The notes under the pieces are model-generated. The model was not told the DNA's origin and made no database searches. It saw only the letters and a list, made by a program, of their open reading frames with translations. Shown here piece after piece: positions 1-8,239 of a stretch of 36,787 nt of DNA. Position 1 is the stretch's first letter, and the number at the start of each line of letters is the position of its first letter. The position numbers and the translations under genes are program-made. This DNA is from Bacteroidota bacterium (GTDB lineage Bacteria; Bacteroidota; Bacteroidia; Chitinophagales; LD1). The stretch is taken from the NCBI GenBank assembly GCA_947478005.1, contig CANJVG010000022.1:1-36787 (forward strand), written 5' to 3'.

Positions 1-687
1 GGCTGGGAAGTTGAAAACGACCATATCGTTCCGCTTTACATGCTGAAAGCCGGGCAATGTTTTATAAGGAAGCTTTATCCATTCCAAATATGATTTACAA
101 TTAAAGACAGGGATAGTGTGGTGAACAAACGGTAAAGCAATAGGTGTGTTGGGAACACGGGCACCATAATGAAACTTCGACACAAACAAAAAATCTCCAA
201 CCAACAAGGTCTTCTCCATAGATGGTGTAGGAATCATATAAGCCTCGGCCACAAAAATTCGTATTAAGGTAGCTGCTACAACTGCAAAAACAATAGCATC
301 GGCCCATTCACGTACCGGAGAACGATGAATTGGCTTCTCTCCTTTTTTCACTCCACCCGCAGCATGAAATTTTTCGTTAGGCGAAAAACCCAGATAAGGA
401 ACATATACAAATGCAAACATTACCGCTGCAAAATGTTCCCAAAAACTGTACCGTTTGAATGTGGTGCTCAACTCTGTTAACTGACTCGCGATGTAGAACA
501 GATTTACTCCCGGAATAAAAAGCATCCATGTCCACCATGTTGGCTTGTCAATAATTTTTTGCCATTCGTTAGAACATAGTACAGGCACAAAGGCCTTCCA
601 TGGTTCAATACCCAGTTTCTTAAAAATACCGTAGGTACCAATACGAATGCCGAGCATGTAAACAAAGATGATAAGGAGAAGAATCAT
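1..687 (-). CDS. lepB: Signal peptidase I (3' end cut by window edge)
   Basis: Missed by the ORF track because it runs off the left edge; reading the minus strand from the ATG at 687 gives 229 codons without a stop. Signal peptidase I is the inner-membrane serine protease that removes signal peptides from exported proteins. The N-terminal part (about residues 1-90) has hydrophobic segments typical of the long Bacteroidota form. The catalytic serine box is seen as IPTPSMEKTLLVGD, followed by FLFVSKFHYGARVPNTP, both characteristic of the family. The catalytic Lys region and the C-terminus lie outside the window. It follows dapB on the same strand after 87 bp, and lepB next to dapB is a familiar Bacteroidota gene order. 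Identification is firm; only the 3' end is unseen. Confidence 0.93.
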   Translation of the reverse strand, partial: MILLLIIFVYMLGIRIGTYGIFKKLGIEPWKAFVPVLCSNEWQKIIDKPTWWTWMLFIPGVNLFYIASQLTELSTTFKRYSFWEHFAAVMFAFVYVPYLGFSPNEKFHAAGGVKKGEKPIHRSPVREWADAIVFAVVAATLIRIFVAEAYMIPTPSMEKTLLVGDFLFVSKFHYGARVPNTPIALPFVHHTIPVFNCKSYLEWIKLPYKTLPGFQHVKRNDMVVFNFPA

Positions 688-774
688 AGGGTAAATTGAG
701 AATTAAATATACTGTGGGTGTGAAAATATAATTTTAAGATAGTTGTTGTCTTTCATTTCCGAAGTGGGCAGAGG

Positions 775-1506
775 CTATAGGCCTAACAAATCCGTCATTT
801 CGAATATGCCTTTTTTGCCTACCATCCACTTAGCTGCCATCACCGCGCCCTCTGCAAATCCTCTGCGGTTTTTAGCTTCGTGTTTTATTTCAATATAGTC
901 AACGGAACTTGTGTAGGTAACGATATGTGTGCCGGGAACATCTGGCTCCCTTTTAGCAATTATTGGGATTTCTGTTGCTCCCAGTTGGTTTTTCTCTGTC
1001 CTTAAAAACCATTTCTCTTTTCTCGTTAACTCTTCGAGAACCACCTCCGCGGTTTTAACTGCAGTTCCACTAGGTGCATCTTTTTTCTCAAGGTGATGAA
1101 TTTCCTCCATTGAAATATCGTATTGCACTTGGGCATTCATCAACTGCGCCAACTTTCGGTTTACTTCCCAGAAAATATTTACACCTATACTAAAGTTGGG
1201 GGAAAAGAAAATAGCACCGTTTTGTACAGCACATTGCGTTTTAACTTCTTCCAATCTTCCCAGCCAGGCGGTGGTACCAACCACAACCGGAATGCCGGCC
1301 TCGAAACATTTATAAATATTACTTACAGCAGAATTCGGTTGGGTAAACTCAATAGCCACATCCGCCTTTTTCAAGTTCTCCACGGTAAGTTCATGAAGAT
1401 TTGTATCTGAAATTTTGAGCACAATTTCATCGTCCTTGTTCTGTTCCAAGATAACACTTTCAATCTCCTTCCCCATTTTGCCATAACCGATTAGTGCAAA
1501 TTTCAT
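775..1506 (-). CDS. dapB: 4-hydroxy-tetrahydrodipicolinate reductase
   Basis: Reduces 4-hydroxy-tetrahydrodipicolinate to tetrahydrodipicolinate with NAD(P)H in the cytoplasm, a step of lysine and meso-diaminopimelate synthesis for peptidoglycan. The 243-residue length fits the family. The N-terminal dinucleotide-binding motif GYGKMG is at about residues 7-12, VVVGTTAW at about 74-81, and the catalytic/substrate-binding signature EEIHHLEKKDAPSGTA at about 134-149 contains the His pair, the Lys and the SGT. The start is an ATG followed directly by the Rossmann strand. lepB lies downstream on the same strand, probably co-transcribed. In many Bacteroidota parB lies upstream of dapB; here the upstream gene is an unrelated, divergent membrane protein. 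Confidence 0.97.
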   Translation of the reverse strand: MKFALIGYGKMGKEIESVILEQNKDDEIVLKISDTNLHELTVENLKKADVAIEFTQPNSAVSNIYKCFEAGIPVVVGTTAWLGRLEEVKTQCAVQNGAIFFSPNFSIGVNIFWEVNRKLAQLMNAQVQYDISMEEIHHLEKKDAPSGTAVKTAEVVLEELTRKEKWFLRTEKNQLGATEIPIIAKREPDVPGTHIVTYTSSVDYIEIKHEAKNRRGFAEGAVMAAKWMVGKKGIFEMTDLLGL

Positions 1507-1608
1507 GTTCGATAACTTAAATATGTGTAGATGGTTTATTGAAAAAGGTAAATGTAAAAAATGTTAGCTTTTAAAGATGAGTTAGCTGCGCATTCCCATT
1601 ACACCTTC

Positions 1609-1616
1609 TATATTTG
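1609..1616 (+). promoter_or_regulatory. Candidate Bacteroidota -7 box (TAnnTTTG)
   Basis: TATATTTG matches the Bacteroidota sigma-70 -7 consensus TAnnTTTG and lies 7 nt before the ATG at 1623. If used, the transcript would begin at or very near the start codon. No clear -33 TTG-type element was seen, so this is a candidate only. The TTG offered as the start by the ORF track is the end of this box, which argues for the ATG at 1623. Confidence 0.35.
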
Positions 1617-1622
1617 CTTGAA

Positions 1623-3245
1623 ATGAAGGCCGTAATTATAAAACATAAGATCATTCTCCTTTCTTTCCTGATTCCCTTCATTTATCTATTACCCGTATTA
1701 AACTCACCGCTTAGCTCAGATGATATTTCCAATTTTAATTTACGGGTGAGCCAAGAGGATTATTACGCAAAAAGTATTTTTGAAATTGCGGAATCTGATA
1801 TAACCCTCTTCAAGAATGCCGGCCGATTCACTCCGCTATCCTTTTATCTCGAAGAAGCCGTTTTTAAATATTTCCAAACAATAAACCAATACAAAACCTT
1901 CCTTTATTGTATTAATTTATTTTCAATATTTACATTTGCTTTACTACTCTATTTGTTAGAACTTAAACGAATAATTCCTCTCTTTTTCATTTGCTATGCA
2001 GGGCAGGTTCAATTCCGATTACAGTACCATGATTCCTTTACTGGCTTCAATGGGATGTATATTATACTTAGTATTTGTATTTTCTTAAGCACCTCTTTTT
2101 ATATCCTATATCTTAAAGAAAGCAAAGTGTACTTGCTCTTTGTTTCTCTCTTTTTAGCCATAGCCTCCATTCTACTTTCCGAAACGGGCTTATTTGTGAT
2201 TCCCTTTCTAACATGTTCCGCCCTTTTTGCGAATGTTTCAAAAAAGAAAGTCATTGTTTCTCTTGCGCCTTTTTTTGTGTCAGCTTTGACTTATGTGGTT
2301 TATGTTTTAGCAATTCGTGCTCATGTGAAAGTTTTTTATCCAGGGGTGGAAACAAATTTCGTTGTTTCACCAATGATGGACGTTTTATGGAAACAACTTT
2401 TTGCAGCTCTTCCGTTCTCAAACCTTTACCATCACACGGCTATTCCCAAGATAATGTGGGCTGAACTTTCCTCTATAAGCCACCTAATAATCGTCTTTTG
2501 TTTGTTCTTTTTGTTCCTTTTCATATTCATGGAGACAAAAAAAGGAATTGAAAGTAATAAGGTGAGTTGGTATTTGCCTGCTCTTTTACTTGGATTAGTT
2601 CTTATGGTTGTACCAGTTGTATTTATTATGCCGTCTATAAAATATCAGCAGACTTTACTCTACGGCTTTGGATATTTGCCCGTATATCTTCAAAATTATG
2701 GAACTGCACTGCTGATTTCCCTTTTAATGAGGTTGGTTATATCAAAAAAAAACAACTTTATAATGGTTACTCTTTCTTATTCTTTATTTCTAACTATTTA
2801 TATTAGTTCCGCTTCTGCTTTTTTATTTAATCGAGGTATTTCAAAAGTGTTAGCTTACGAACAAAGCCTAAGAGCACAGGCAATTTTTGCAAGTGTCGAA
2901 CATGGAATTCTGTCTTGTTGCCCTGAAGGAAGTGTTATTATTGTAATTAACAACGCAATATGGAGGGATCCTGAGGTCTCCCAAAAGATTTTCCAAAATA
3001 TAACAGGAAAGAAGTTTAGCGTGTACGACTACGGGAATTGGAAGGCAAGTGAAATTAAACCTGAAGAACAGTCTTGTTATATTTTAGATTGTCAAAACGG
3101 AGATACAATTTTCACCAAACTTTACTCGGCAGATTGTTCAAGCGAGACAATGCTTAACTTGCTTGCGGAAGACAGTTTTGTGCATGATATTAGGCTATGC
3201 GAAGTTGAAAGACCCCTACTAACTCATTTTACAAAAACGCCTTGA
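1623..3245 (+). CDS. Polytopic membrane protein, GT-C glycosyltransferase-like
   Basis: A 540-residue integral membrane protein with about ten or more hydrophobic segments and a C-terminal soluble part of about 110 residues. After the first membrane segment it has an SSDD acidic motif, followed by a loop with GRFTPLSFYLEE. An Asp pair in the first outer loop plus a GRF-P loop is the arrangement of GT-C-fold enzymes and GtrII-like proteins that use polyprenyl-linked sugars, so a role in transferring sugars at the outer face of the inner membrane is possible. I recognise no specific family, and the GT-C assignment is inference. I chose the ATG at 1623 over the upstream TTG at 1614 because MKAVIIKHK gives a normal N-terminus and the TTG lies within a promoter-like box. 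It is a lone gene divergent from dapB; its lower-GC, Leu/Phe-rich codons differ from its neighbours. Confidence 0.6.
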   Translation: MKAVIIKHKIILLSFLIPFIYLLPVLNSPLSSDDISNFNLRVSQEDYYAKSIFEIAESDITLFKNAGRFTPLSFYLEEAVFKYFQTINQYKTFLYCINLFSIFTFALLLYLLELKRIIPLFFICYAGQVQFRLQYHDSFTGFNGMYIILSICIFLSTSFYILYLKESKVYLLFVSLFLAIASILLSETGLFVIPFLTCSALFANVSKKKVIVSLAPFFVSALTYVVYVLAIRAHVKVFYPGVETNFVVSPMMDVLWKQLFAALPFSNLYHHTAIPKIMWAELSSISHLIIVFCLFFLFLFIFMETKKGIESNKVSWYLPALLLGLVLMVVPVVFIMPSIKYQQTLLYGFGYLPVYLQNYGTALLISLLMRLVISKKNNFIMVTLSYSLFLTIYISSASAFLFNRGISKVLAYEQSLRAQAIFASVEHGILSCCPEGSVIIVINNAIWRDPEVSQKIFQNITGKKFSVYDYGNWKASEIKPEEQSCYILDCQNGDTIFTKLYSADCSSETMLNLLAEDSFVHDIRLCEVERPLLTHFTKTP

Positions 3246-3293
3246 CTTTAAGTCTTTTCAGGTTAAAAAAATCTATGCCTCAAAACAACCCTG

Positions 3294-3938
3294 CTAAATC
3301 AGCTTTTTCTCTCTCCACGATATATTTTCATAAAATCTGGAGCGGACAAATGTGAGATAGAAAATAGAAGATACAATAACGCCCACCAAAGACCCTGCAT
3401 ATATATCACGAAAGAAATGCTGTAGTAGATAGACCCGTGAAATGCCTACCGCCAAAGCGAGTACAAAAAGTAAGATACTCCATCTTTTGTCGATTGTTAA
3501 TAGGCTAAGCATGAAGAAAACCCCAAACGCAGAAGAGGTATGGCCTGAGGGAAAACTGTTAAAGTGAAGAACCTCTACTCCTTGCACAAAATTGAGCGGC
3601 ACCTTACCTTCGAACAAAACGGAAGGACGCATCGAATCATGGAAAACAATCGTTTTCAAAAAGAACGTTACCAAAGAAACAAGCCCAAGGTTCAACGCCA
3701 GAATCATACCCTTCCCATAACTAAGGCGTATTGTAATTAAGATTATAAAAAGAAACAAAGGCCCTTCTGCCAGTCGGGTTGTCCGTTTAAAAAACTGGTT
3801 TAGCAACGGTGTATGAAGCGAATTGAAATAGAGAATTTCATTTCCCTTTTCAAATGTGGTGATTATGATGCCTCCCGCAATTAGAAAGATGATGTAGAGC
3901 GCAATAAAAACCTTATTCTCTTGTAAAAACTGCTTCAA
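3294..3938 (-). CDS. PAP2-family membrane phosphatase
   Basis: Type 2 phosphatidic acid phosphatase family membrane enzyme, 214 residues with about six hydrophobic segments. The three family signatures are visible in order: a Lys followed by RP (KTIVFHDSMRPS, with a slightly longer spacing than the classic KX6RP), PSGHTSSAF containing the catalytic His, and SRVYLLQHFFRD, an exact SRX5HX3D. Substrates in this family include phosphatidate, phosphatidylglycerol phosphate and undecaprenyl pyrophosphate; the sequence does not decide which. Its start overlaps the stop of the LptF/G permease by 4 bp, so the two are translationally coupled and probably form an envelope-lipid operon. Confidence 0.88.
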   Translation of the reverse strand: MKQFLQENKVFIALYIIFLIAGGIIITTFEKGNEILYFNSLHTPLLNQFFKRTTRLAEGPLFLFIILITIRLSYGKGMILALNLGLVSLVTFFLKTIVFHDSMRPSVLFEGKVPLNFVQGVEVLHFNSFPSGHTSSAFGVFFMLSLLTIDKRWSILLFVLALAVGISRVYLLQHFFRDIYAGSLVGVIVSSIFYLTFVRSRFYENISWREKKLI

Positions 3939-5380
3939 GCTGACTTAGTTTTGAATGCGAATAATTGACGTACTGCTTTTACATAATAATCGGGACTATA
4001 AATCTTGGAATCATTTGTGGCCTGAAGAGTGAGAAACAAACCCAAAGGTGTCAAGATCATCGTGGATAGCCACATGCCGCTCAACACGGTGAGTGTACCG
4101 CCTTCAGCTAATTTCTCTCCGATAATAGAAGTCACATGATAAATAATGAAGAAAAGCACACAATAGAAAAGCGGCCAACCCAAACCACCTTTGCGAATGA
4201 TAGAACCCAAGGGTGCACCAATAAAAAACAAAACCAAGCAGGCTACTGAAAGCGTGAATTTGCGGTAGATTTCGATGTAATGAGTAACTATATCCTTGTT
4301 CTTATATTCCAACTGCTTCGTAGTAACGTCTAAGAAATTTTTGATGTTGCGCGCTCGGTTCATGGCTATTTCCATCACCTGAATTTTCTTAGTGTTGTCA
4401 TATTCCGCTAGTAATTCTTCGGGTTGTTTAAAGCTTGCTTTAGATACAACAGGCAGTACCTTCATATCTAATCCAAACTTACGAAAGCTGAAATAAGACC
4501 GGTCATAATCCACTAAACTCTTTTTCAGGTTATCTGACTGAAGGCTAATTGTATCAATTTCCGAATACAGTTGTTTCAGACCAAGCATCTGCTTCATATC
4601 TTTGAAATAGTTTTCGTCTGTACGGGTTAGTTTAAACTGCGAAAGATCAAATCGTTTTTCCCAACTTGAAAAAGATGTGTAAACCATTTGATGGGTATCC
4701 TTGGTGGGATCTTTAGGGTCCACTTCCTTATATTGGTTACCATTTTCCAGTTTCAGCGTTAGCACCACGGCCTTTTCATCCTGAGTTAAACTTCCCTTGT
4801 CGGCCAAAATTACATGGTCATTTCCTTTTCCACTGGTGTGGTCATAAACCGTTACTTTTTCAAGAGTATTGGTAGCATCGTCCTTTTTTTCAACCCGAAT
4901 AAAAAACCCATCAATACCACTGTAGAAAATTCCGGGCTTAATGGCCACCGTTGGTTTTTGTTGCCGAATATCGTAGAGCAGTGCACTAAACTTTAAGTTG
5001 GTAAGCGGCATTACATTATTGGAAAAAAAGAACGCAAAAATACTGATGCCTATGACGGCAATAATTAAGGAGCGCATAAAACGCAACAATGAAACACCCG
5101 ATGATTTTACAGCCGTAAGCTCATAGTTTTCGCCAAAGGCTCCGTAGGTCATAATAGAAGCCAGAAGTACCGCCAAAGGCAATGCGAGCGGCACCAGGCG
5201 GGCAGAGGCATACAGCATCAATTCCATCAGCACCCAGGTGTTCAATCCCTTTCCCACCAAATCATCTACATATTTCCAAAGAAACTGCATGACCAACACA
5301 AACTGAGCTATAAAAAATGTGAGGATAAAAGGGCCTATGAAGCTCTTGACAACCAACCAATCTAATTTCTTAATGCGCAT
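3935..5380 (-). CDS. LptF/LptG (YjgP/YjgQ) family LPS export permease
   Basis: Inner-membrane permease of the LptB2FG ABC complex, which extracts lipopolysaccharide from the inner membrane towards the Lpt bridge. The 481-residue protein has the family's layout: three hydrophobic segments within the first 120 residues, a large soluble periplasmic beta-rich region (about 140-370, with a helical insertion), and three C-terminal hydrophobic segments. Recognisable stretches include the YASARLVPLALPLAVLLAS region, IKPGIFYSGIDGFFIRV, and ACLVLFFIGAPLGSIIRKGG near the C-terminus. Bacteroidota carry two such genes, and I cannot tell LptF from LptG here. It is followed by the PAP2 gene with a 4-bp overlap. 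The ATG at 5380 is the first codon before the first membrane helix. Confidence 0.9.
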   Translation of the reverse strand: MRIKKLDWLVVKSFIGPFILTFFIAQFVLVMQFLWKYVDDLVGKGLNTWVLMELMLYASARLVPLALPLAVLLASIMTYGAFGENYELTAVKSSGVSLLRFMRSLIIAVIGISIFAFFFSNNVMPLTNLKFSALLYDIRQQKPTVAIKPGIFYSGIDGFFIRVEKKDDATNTLEKVTVYDHTSGKGNDHVILADKGSLTQDEKAVVLTLKLENGNQYKEVDPKDPTKDTHQMVYTSFSSWEKRFDLSQFKLTRTDENYFKDMKQMLGLKQLYSEIDTISLQSDNLKKSLVDYDRSYFSFRKFGLDMKVLPVVSKASFKQPEELLAEYDNTKKIQVMEIAMNRARNIKNFLDVTTKQLEYKNKDIVTHYIEIYRKFTLSVACLVLFFIGAPLGSIIRKGGLGWPLFYCVLFFIIYHVTSIIGEKLAEGGTLTVLSGMWLSTMILTPLGLFLTLQATNDSKIYSPDYYVKAVRQLFAFKTKSA

Positions 5381-5473
5381 GCGGGGGCGAATGTAATAGA
5401 TGGGGGGTTATTATTCATTTTAAAGAATAACAGCCGGGAATAAAATGAGGGAATGCTTTACTTTGTAGATTGT

Positions 5474-5851
5474 TTAGGCTCCAATGGCACGTTTCAGGTC
5501 TTCTACCTGTTTGTCCCAAAGAAAACTCTGTTCTTTAATTTCTTTTGTGTCCGCGAAGTCGGTTATTTCAAGCACGGTATCATCTGCAATTTCAGACTTG
5601 TAAACCTTGAAAGCAAAGAACTCGCCTTTGTTGGTTTCTTCCCAGTGGTACTTTACATATTCTTCCTCAATCATGTCCACCTGACGGGCGCGTTGGAAAG
5701 AACCGTTCCATCCGAAAATGAAAATATCACCTTGTGAATCGCAAAAGTCGCAAAACCATTGTGCCAGATTGGTTGGTTGTGCCAGAAATTCATAAAGGAT
5801 AGCGGGAGACGAGCGAATGATGTACTCTAACTGAAATTGCTTGCGTGCCAT
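5474..5851 (-). CDS. START-like (SRPBCC) domain protein
   Basis: A 125-residue cytosolic protein filled by one START/AHSA1-like domain. It opens FQLEYIIRSSPAILYEFLAQPTNLAQWFCD, the usual beginning of the fold (strand, two short helices, tryptophan), and ends with an amphipathic helix EQSFLWDKQVEDLKRAIGA. Proteins of this size and pattern are conserved in Bacteroidota. The fold forms a hydrophobic ligand cavity, but the ligand is unknown. It lies 93 bp upstream of the LptF/G gene on the same strand and may be the first gene of that operon, although the gap leaves room for a separate promoter. Confidence 0.85.
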   Translation of the reverse strand: MARKQFQLEYIIRSSPAILYEFLAQPTNLAQWFCDFCDSQGDIFIFGWNGSFQRARQVDMIEEEYVKYHWEETNKGEFFAFKVYKSEIADDTVLEITDFADTKEIKEQSFLWDKQVEDLKRAIGA

Positions 5852-6016
5852 GTTTTATTTTCGAGATAAATGAAAAATACAAAAGTGTGTTCGGCAAGAA
5901 TAGTAAATAAAATTTAACAGCAAAATAATTTCGAGATTAAGACAAAAGGCAAATTCAATTGAATGGCAAATGGATATTTTTTGCATGTTTGTTGCCGCTA
6001 ACAATCAATCAGATTT

Positions 6017-7519
6017 ATGAAGAAAATATTAGTGGCTAATCGCGGTGAAATTGCGCTGCGCATCATGCGAAGTGCCCGCGAAATGGGTATTAAAACCGTA
6101 GCAGTTTATTCCGAGGCCGACCGCAACTCTCCTCATGTTCGCTATGCCGATGAAGCCGTTTGCATTGGTCCGGCTTCTTCCAAAGAAAGTTACCTGCGGG
6201 GCGATAAAATTGTGGAGGTAGCCAGGAAATTAGGCGTAGACGGCATCCATCCGGGCTATGGGTTCCTGAGTGAGAACGCTGCTTTTGCTCAATTGGTTAA
6301 AGATAACGGTATTCAATTTATCGGTCCAACGCCTGAGGCCATTGTGATAATGGGTAGCAAACTGGCGGCCAAAGAAGCGGTGAAGAAGTTCGATATACCC
6401 ATGGTGCCCGGCAGCGAGGGCGCCATTACAGATGTAGGCGAGGCAAAAACACTGTCAGAGAAAATAGGCTATCCCATTTTGATTAAGGCAAGTGCCGGAG
6501 GTGGAGGAAAAGGAATGAGGGTGGTGAATAATTCGGCTGAATTTGAAGAGCAGATGCAACGCGCGCAAAGCGAAGCGCTGAGTGCTTTTGGCGATGGCTC
6601 GGTTTTTATCGAAAAATTTGTGGGCTCGCCTAAACATATCGAGGTGCAGATTCTGGGCGATAACTTTGGCAATATCGTGTACCTGTTTGAACGAGAATGT
6701 TCGATACAGCGCAGACACCAAAAGGTGGTGGAGGAAGCGCCAAGCTCCTGTTTAACACCTGAAAAGAGAAAGGCGATTGGAGAAGCTGCCGTGAAGGTGG
6801 GCAAATCCTGTGGCTATATAGGAGCCGGCACGGTGGAGTTTCTGGTGGATGAAGCATTGAATTTTTATTTCCTCGAAATGAATACCCGCCTGCAGGTAGA
6901 GCATCCTGTAACAGAAATGATTACCGGAGTAGATTTGGTGAAGGAGCAGATTAAAGTGGCGAGAGGAGAGAAACTGAGTTTTGCTCAATCCGATTTAGAG
7001 ATACATGGACACGCGATTGAACTACGCGTGTATGCCGAAGACCCGCTCAATAATTTCCTGCCCGATATTGGCAAACTGGTGCAATACAAAAAGCCCGAAG
7101 GCCCAGGAGTGCGGGTAGATGATGGCTACGAAGAGGGCATGGACATTCCTATTTACTATGACCCAATGTTGGCCAAGTTGGTGGCTTATGGCAAAGACAG
7201 AACGGAAGCCATTGACCGATTGCTGCGCGCCATACACGACTATAAAATTACGGGTGTAAGAAACACGTTATCGTTTGGAACCTTTGTGTTGCACCATCCC
7301 GATTTTGTTTCGGGTAAGTTCGATACCAATTTTGTTGGCAAAAACTTTAAGCCCGAATATCTAAAGAACGAAGCCGAAGATGAAATGGAAATAGCCGCGC
7401 TTTTGGCCGCTCATATTTTTGAAGGAGGGGGCAAAAAGAAATCAACAGTTGCTCAAAGCAACCATATTCAAGCGGGTAAAAGCAATTGGGTGAGGAACCG
7501 AAGCTCGATGAGAGATTAG
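6017..7519 (+). CDS. accC: Biotin carboxylase subunit of an acyl-CoA carboxylase
   Basis: ATP-dependent carboxylation of biotin on a carrier protein, giving carboxybiotin for acetyl-CoA or propionyl-CoA carboxylase. The 500-residue protein has the N-terminal domain (KKILVANRGEIALRIMRSARE), the ATP-grasp glycine-rich loop KASAGGGGKGMRVV at about 157-170, and the catalytic FLEMNTRLQVEHPVTEMITG near 287-306. After the usual end of the domain (about residue 445) there is a tail of about 50 residues rich in Lys and charged residues (EAEDEMEIAALLAAHIFEG, then GGGKKKS). This tail is typical of carboxylases paired with a separate biotin carrier, but neither the carrier (accB) nor a carboxyltransferase lies next to it, so acetyl- versus propionyl-CoA specificity is open. 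The ATG at 6017 is the standard N-terminus. Confidence 0.92.
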   Translation: MKKILVANRGEIALRIMRSAREMGIKTVAVYSEADRNSPHVRYADEAVCIGPASSKESYLRGDKIVEVARKLGVDGIHPGYGFLSENAAFAQLVKDNGIQFIGPTPEAIVIMGSKLAAKEAVKKFDIPMVPGSEGAITDVGEAKTLSEKIGYPILIKASAGGGGKGMRVVNNSAEFEEQMQRAQSEALSAFGDGSVFIEKFVGSPKHIEVQILGDNFGNIVYLFERECSIQRRHQKVVEEAPSSCLTPEKRKAIGEAAVKVGKSCGYIGAGTVEFLVDEALNFYFLEMNTRLQVEHPVTEMITGVDLVKEQIKVARGEKLSFAQSDLEIHGHAIELRVYAEDPLNNFLPDIGKLVQYKKPEGPGVRVDDGYEEGMDIPIYYDPMLAKLVAYGKDRTEAIDRLLRAIHDYKITGVRNTLSFGTFVLHHPDFVSGKFDTNFVGKNFKPEYLKNEAEDEMEIAALLAAHIFEGGGKKKSTVAQSNHIQAGKSNWVRNRSSMRD

Positions 7520-7549
7520 TAAACCACGGGGAATAATTAAGTTTGTTCT

Positions 7550-8134
7550 ATGGTGCTGCTGATTATTCTTTGGGTCTTGTTCTTTGTTTCGCACAGTGTG
7601 CTGGCGGCTAATGGAGTAAAAGCCGCTGCCGAAAAGATGCTTGGCAAGGGTTTTATTTTCTATCGCATTGGCTACAATGTTTTCTCGCTCCTGTTTCTGG
7701 GGCTTATTCTCTTTATCCTTATTTTTAAACACGAACCCGATTTTGTGTTCGCGGCCGATACGGCTGTTTCTGTTGCCGGACTAATACTGATGGCCGTAGG
7801 AGTGATAATTATGCTGCTGGCTTTTCGCAATTATGACCTGGGCGAGTTTACGGGCATTAAACAACTGGCGCAGAAAATACATCACCCCGAAAAACTGATG
7901 GTGCGCGGATTGAACAAGTATGTGCGCAACCCGCTCTATACAGGCATTCTTGTACTGGTGCTGGGTTATTTTCTTCGGCAGCCTACCTGGATGAATCTTG
8001 TTTCAATGCTGATTATTTATGCCTATATATACATAGGCACGGTGCTGGAAGAGAAAAAGCTGGAGCAGGTTTTTGGCGATGAATACCGAGCCTACAAGCA
8101 GCAGGTGAAGATGCTGATGCCTTTTGTGTTTTGA
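7550..8134 (+). CDS. Isoprenylcysteine/phospholipid methyltransferase-like membrane protein
   Basis: A 194-residue protein with about five hydrophobic segments. The C-terminal half carries the ICMT/PEMT-type signature: LMVRGLNKYVRNPLYTG (the RNPLY-x-G core), a following hydrophobic hairpin, then LEEKKLEQVFGDEYRAYKQQV before a short hydrophobic end. In this superfamily these parts bind S-adenosylmethionine at the membrane surface. The N-terminal half is NnrU-like. Bacterial members methylate various lipids or small molecules, and the substrate cannot be read from the sequence. It starts 30 bp after accC on the same strand and probably shares its transcript. A 17-bp perfect hairpin follows 19 bp after the stop. 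Confidence 0.8.
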   Translation: MVLLIILWVLFFVSHSVLAANGVKAAAEKMLGKGFIFYRIGYNVFSLLFLGLILFILIFKHEPDFVFAADTAVSVAGLILMAVGVIIMLLAFRNYDLGEFTGIKQLAQKIHHPEKLMVRGLNKYVRNPLYTGILVLVLGYFLRQPTWMNLVSMLIIYAYIYIGTVLEEKKLEQVFGDEYRAYKQQVKMLMPFVF

Positions 8135-8153
8135 GTTTAAGGGGGACTACTAA

Positions 8154-8191
8154 AACACAAAGCGCGAAGGGTTTCCTTCGCGCTTTGTGTT
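8154..8191. terminator. Strong bidirectional hairpin terminator
   Basis: Perfect 17-bp inverted repeat with a 4-nt loop: AACACAAAGCGCGAAGG, GTTT, then its exact complement ending CTTTGTGTT. It lies between the convergent methyltransferase gene (ends 8134) and the Fn3-FISUMP gene (ends 8240), so it can end both transcripts. Its GC-rich core AGCGCGAAGG/CCTTCGCGCT recurs in the hairpin at 10287-10320. Confidence 0.85.
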
Positions 8192-8239
8192 ATGCGTTTA
8201 AGCACAGGGCCCCTATTCGGAGACCCTGAGGTAGCGAAA

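Noticed and set aside
101-307. 68-residue minus-strand ORF
   Set aside because: It is a shadow in another frame of the truncated lepB gene, which reads through 1-687.
6455-6988. Four minus-strand ORFs (75-111 aa) inside accC
   Set aside because: They lie antisense within the conserved biotin carboxylase gene and have no family features.
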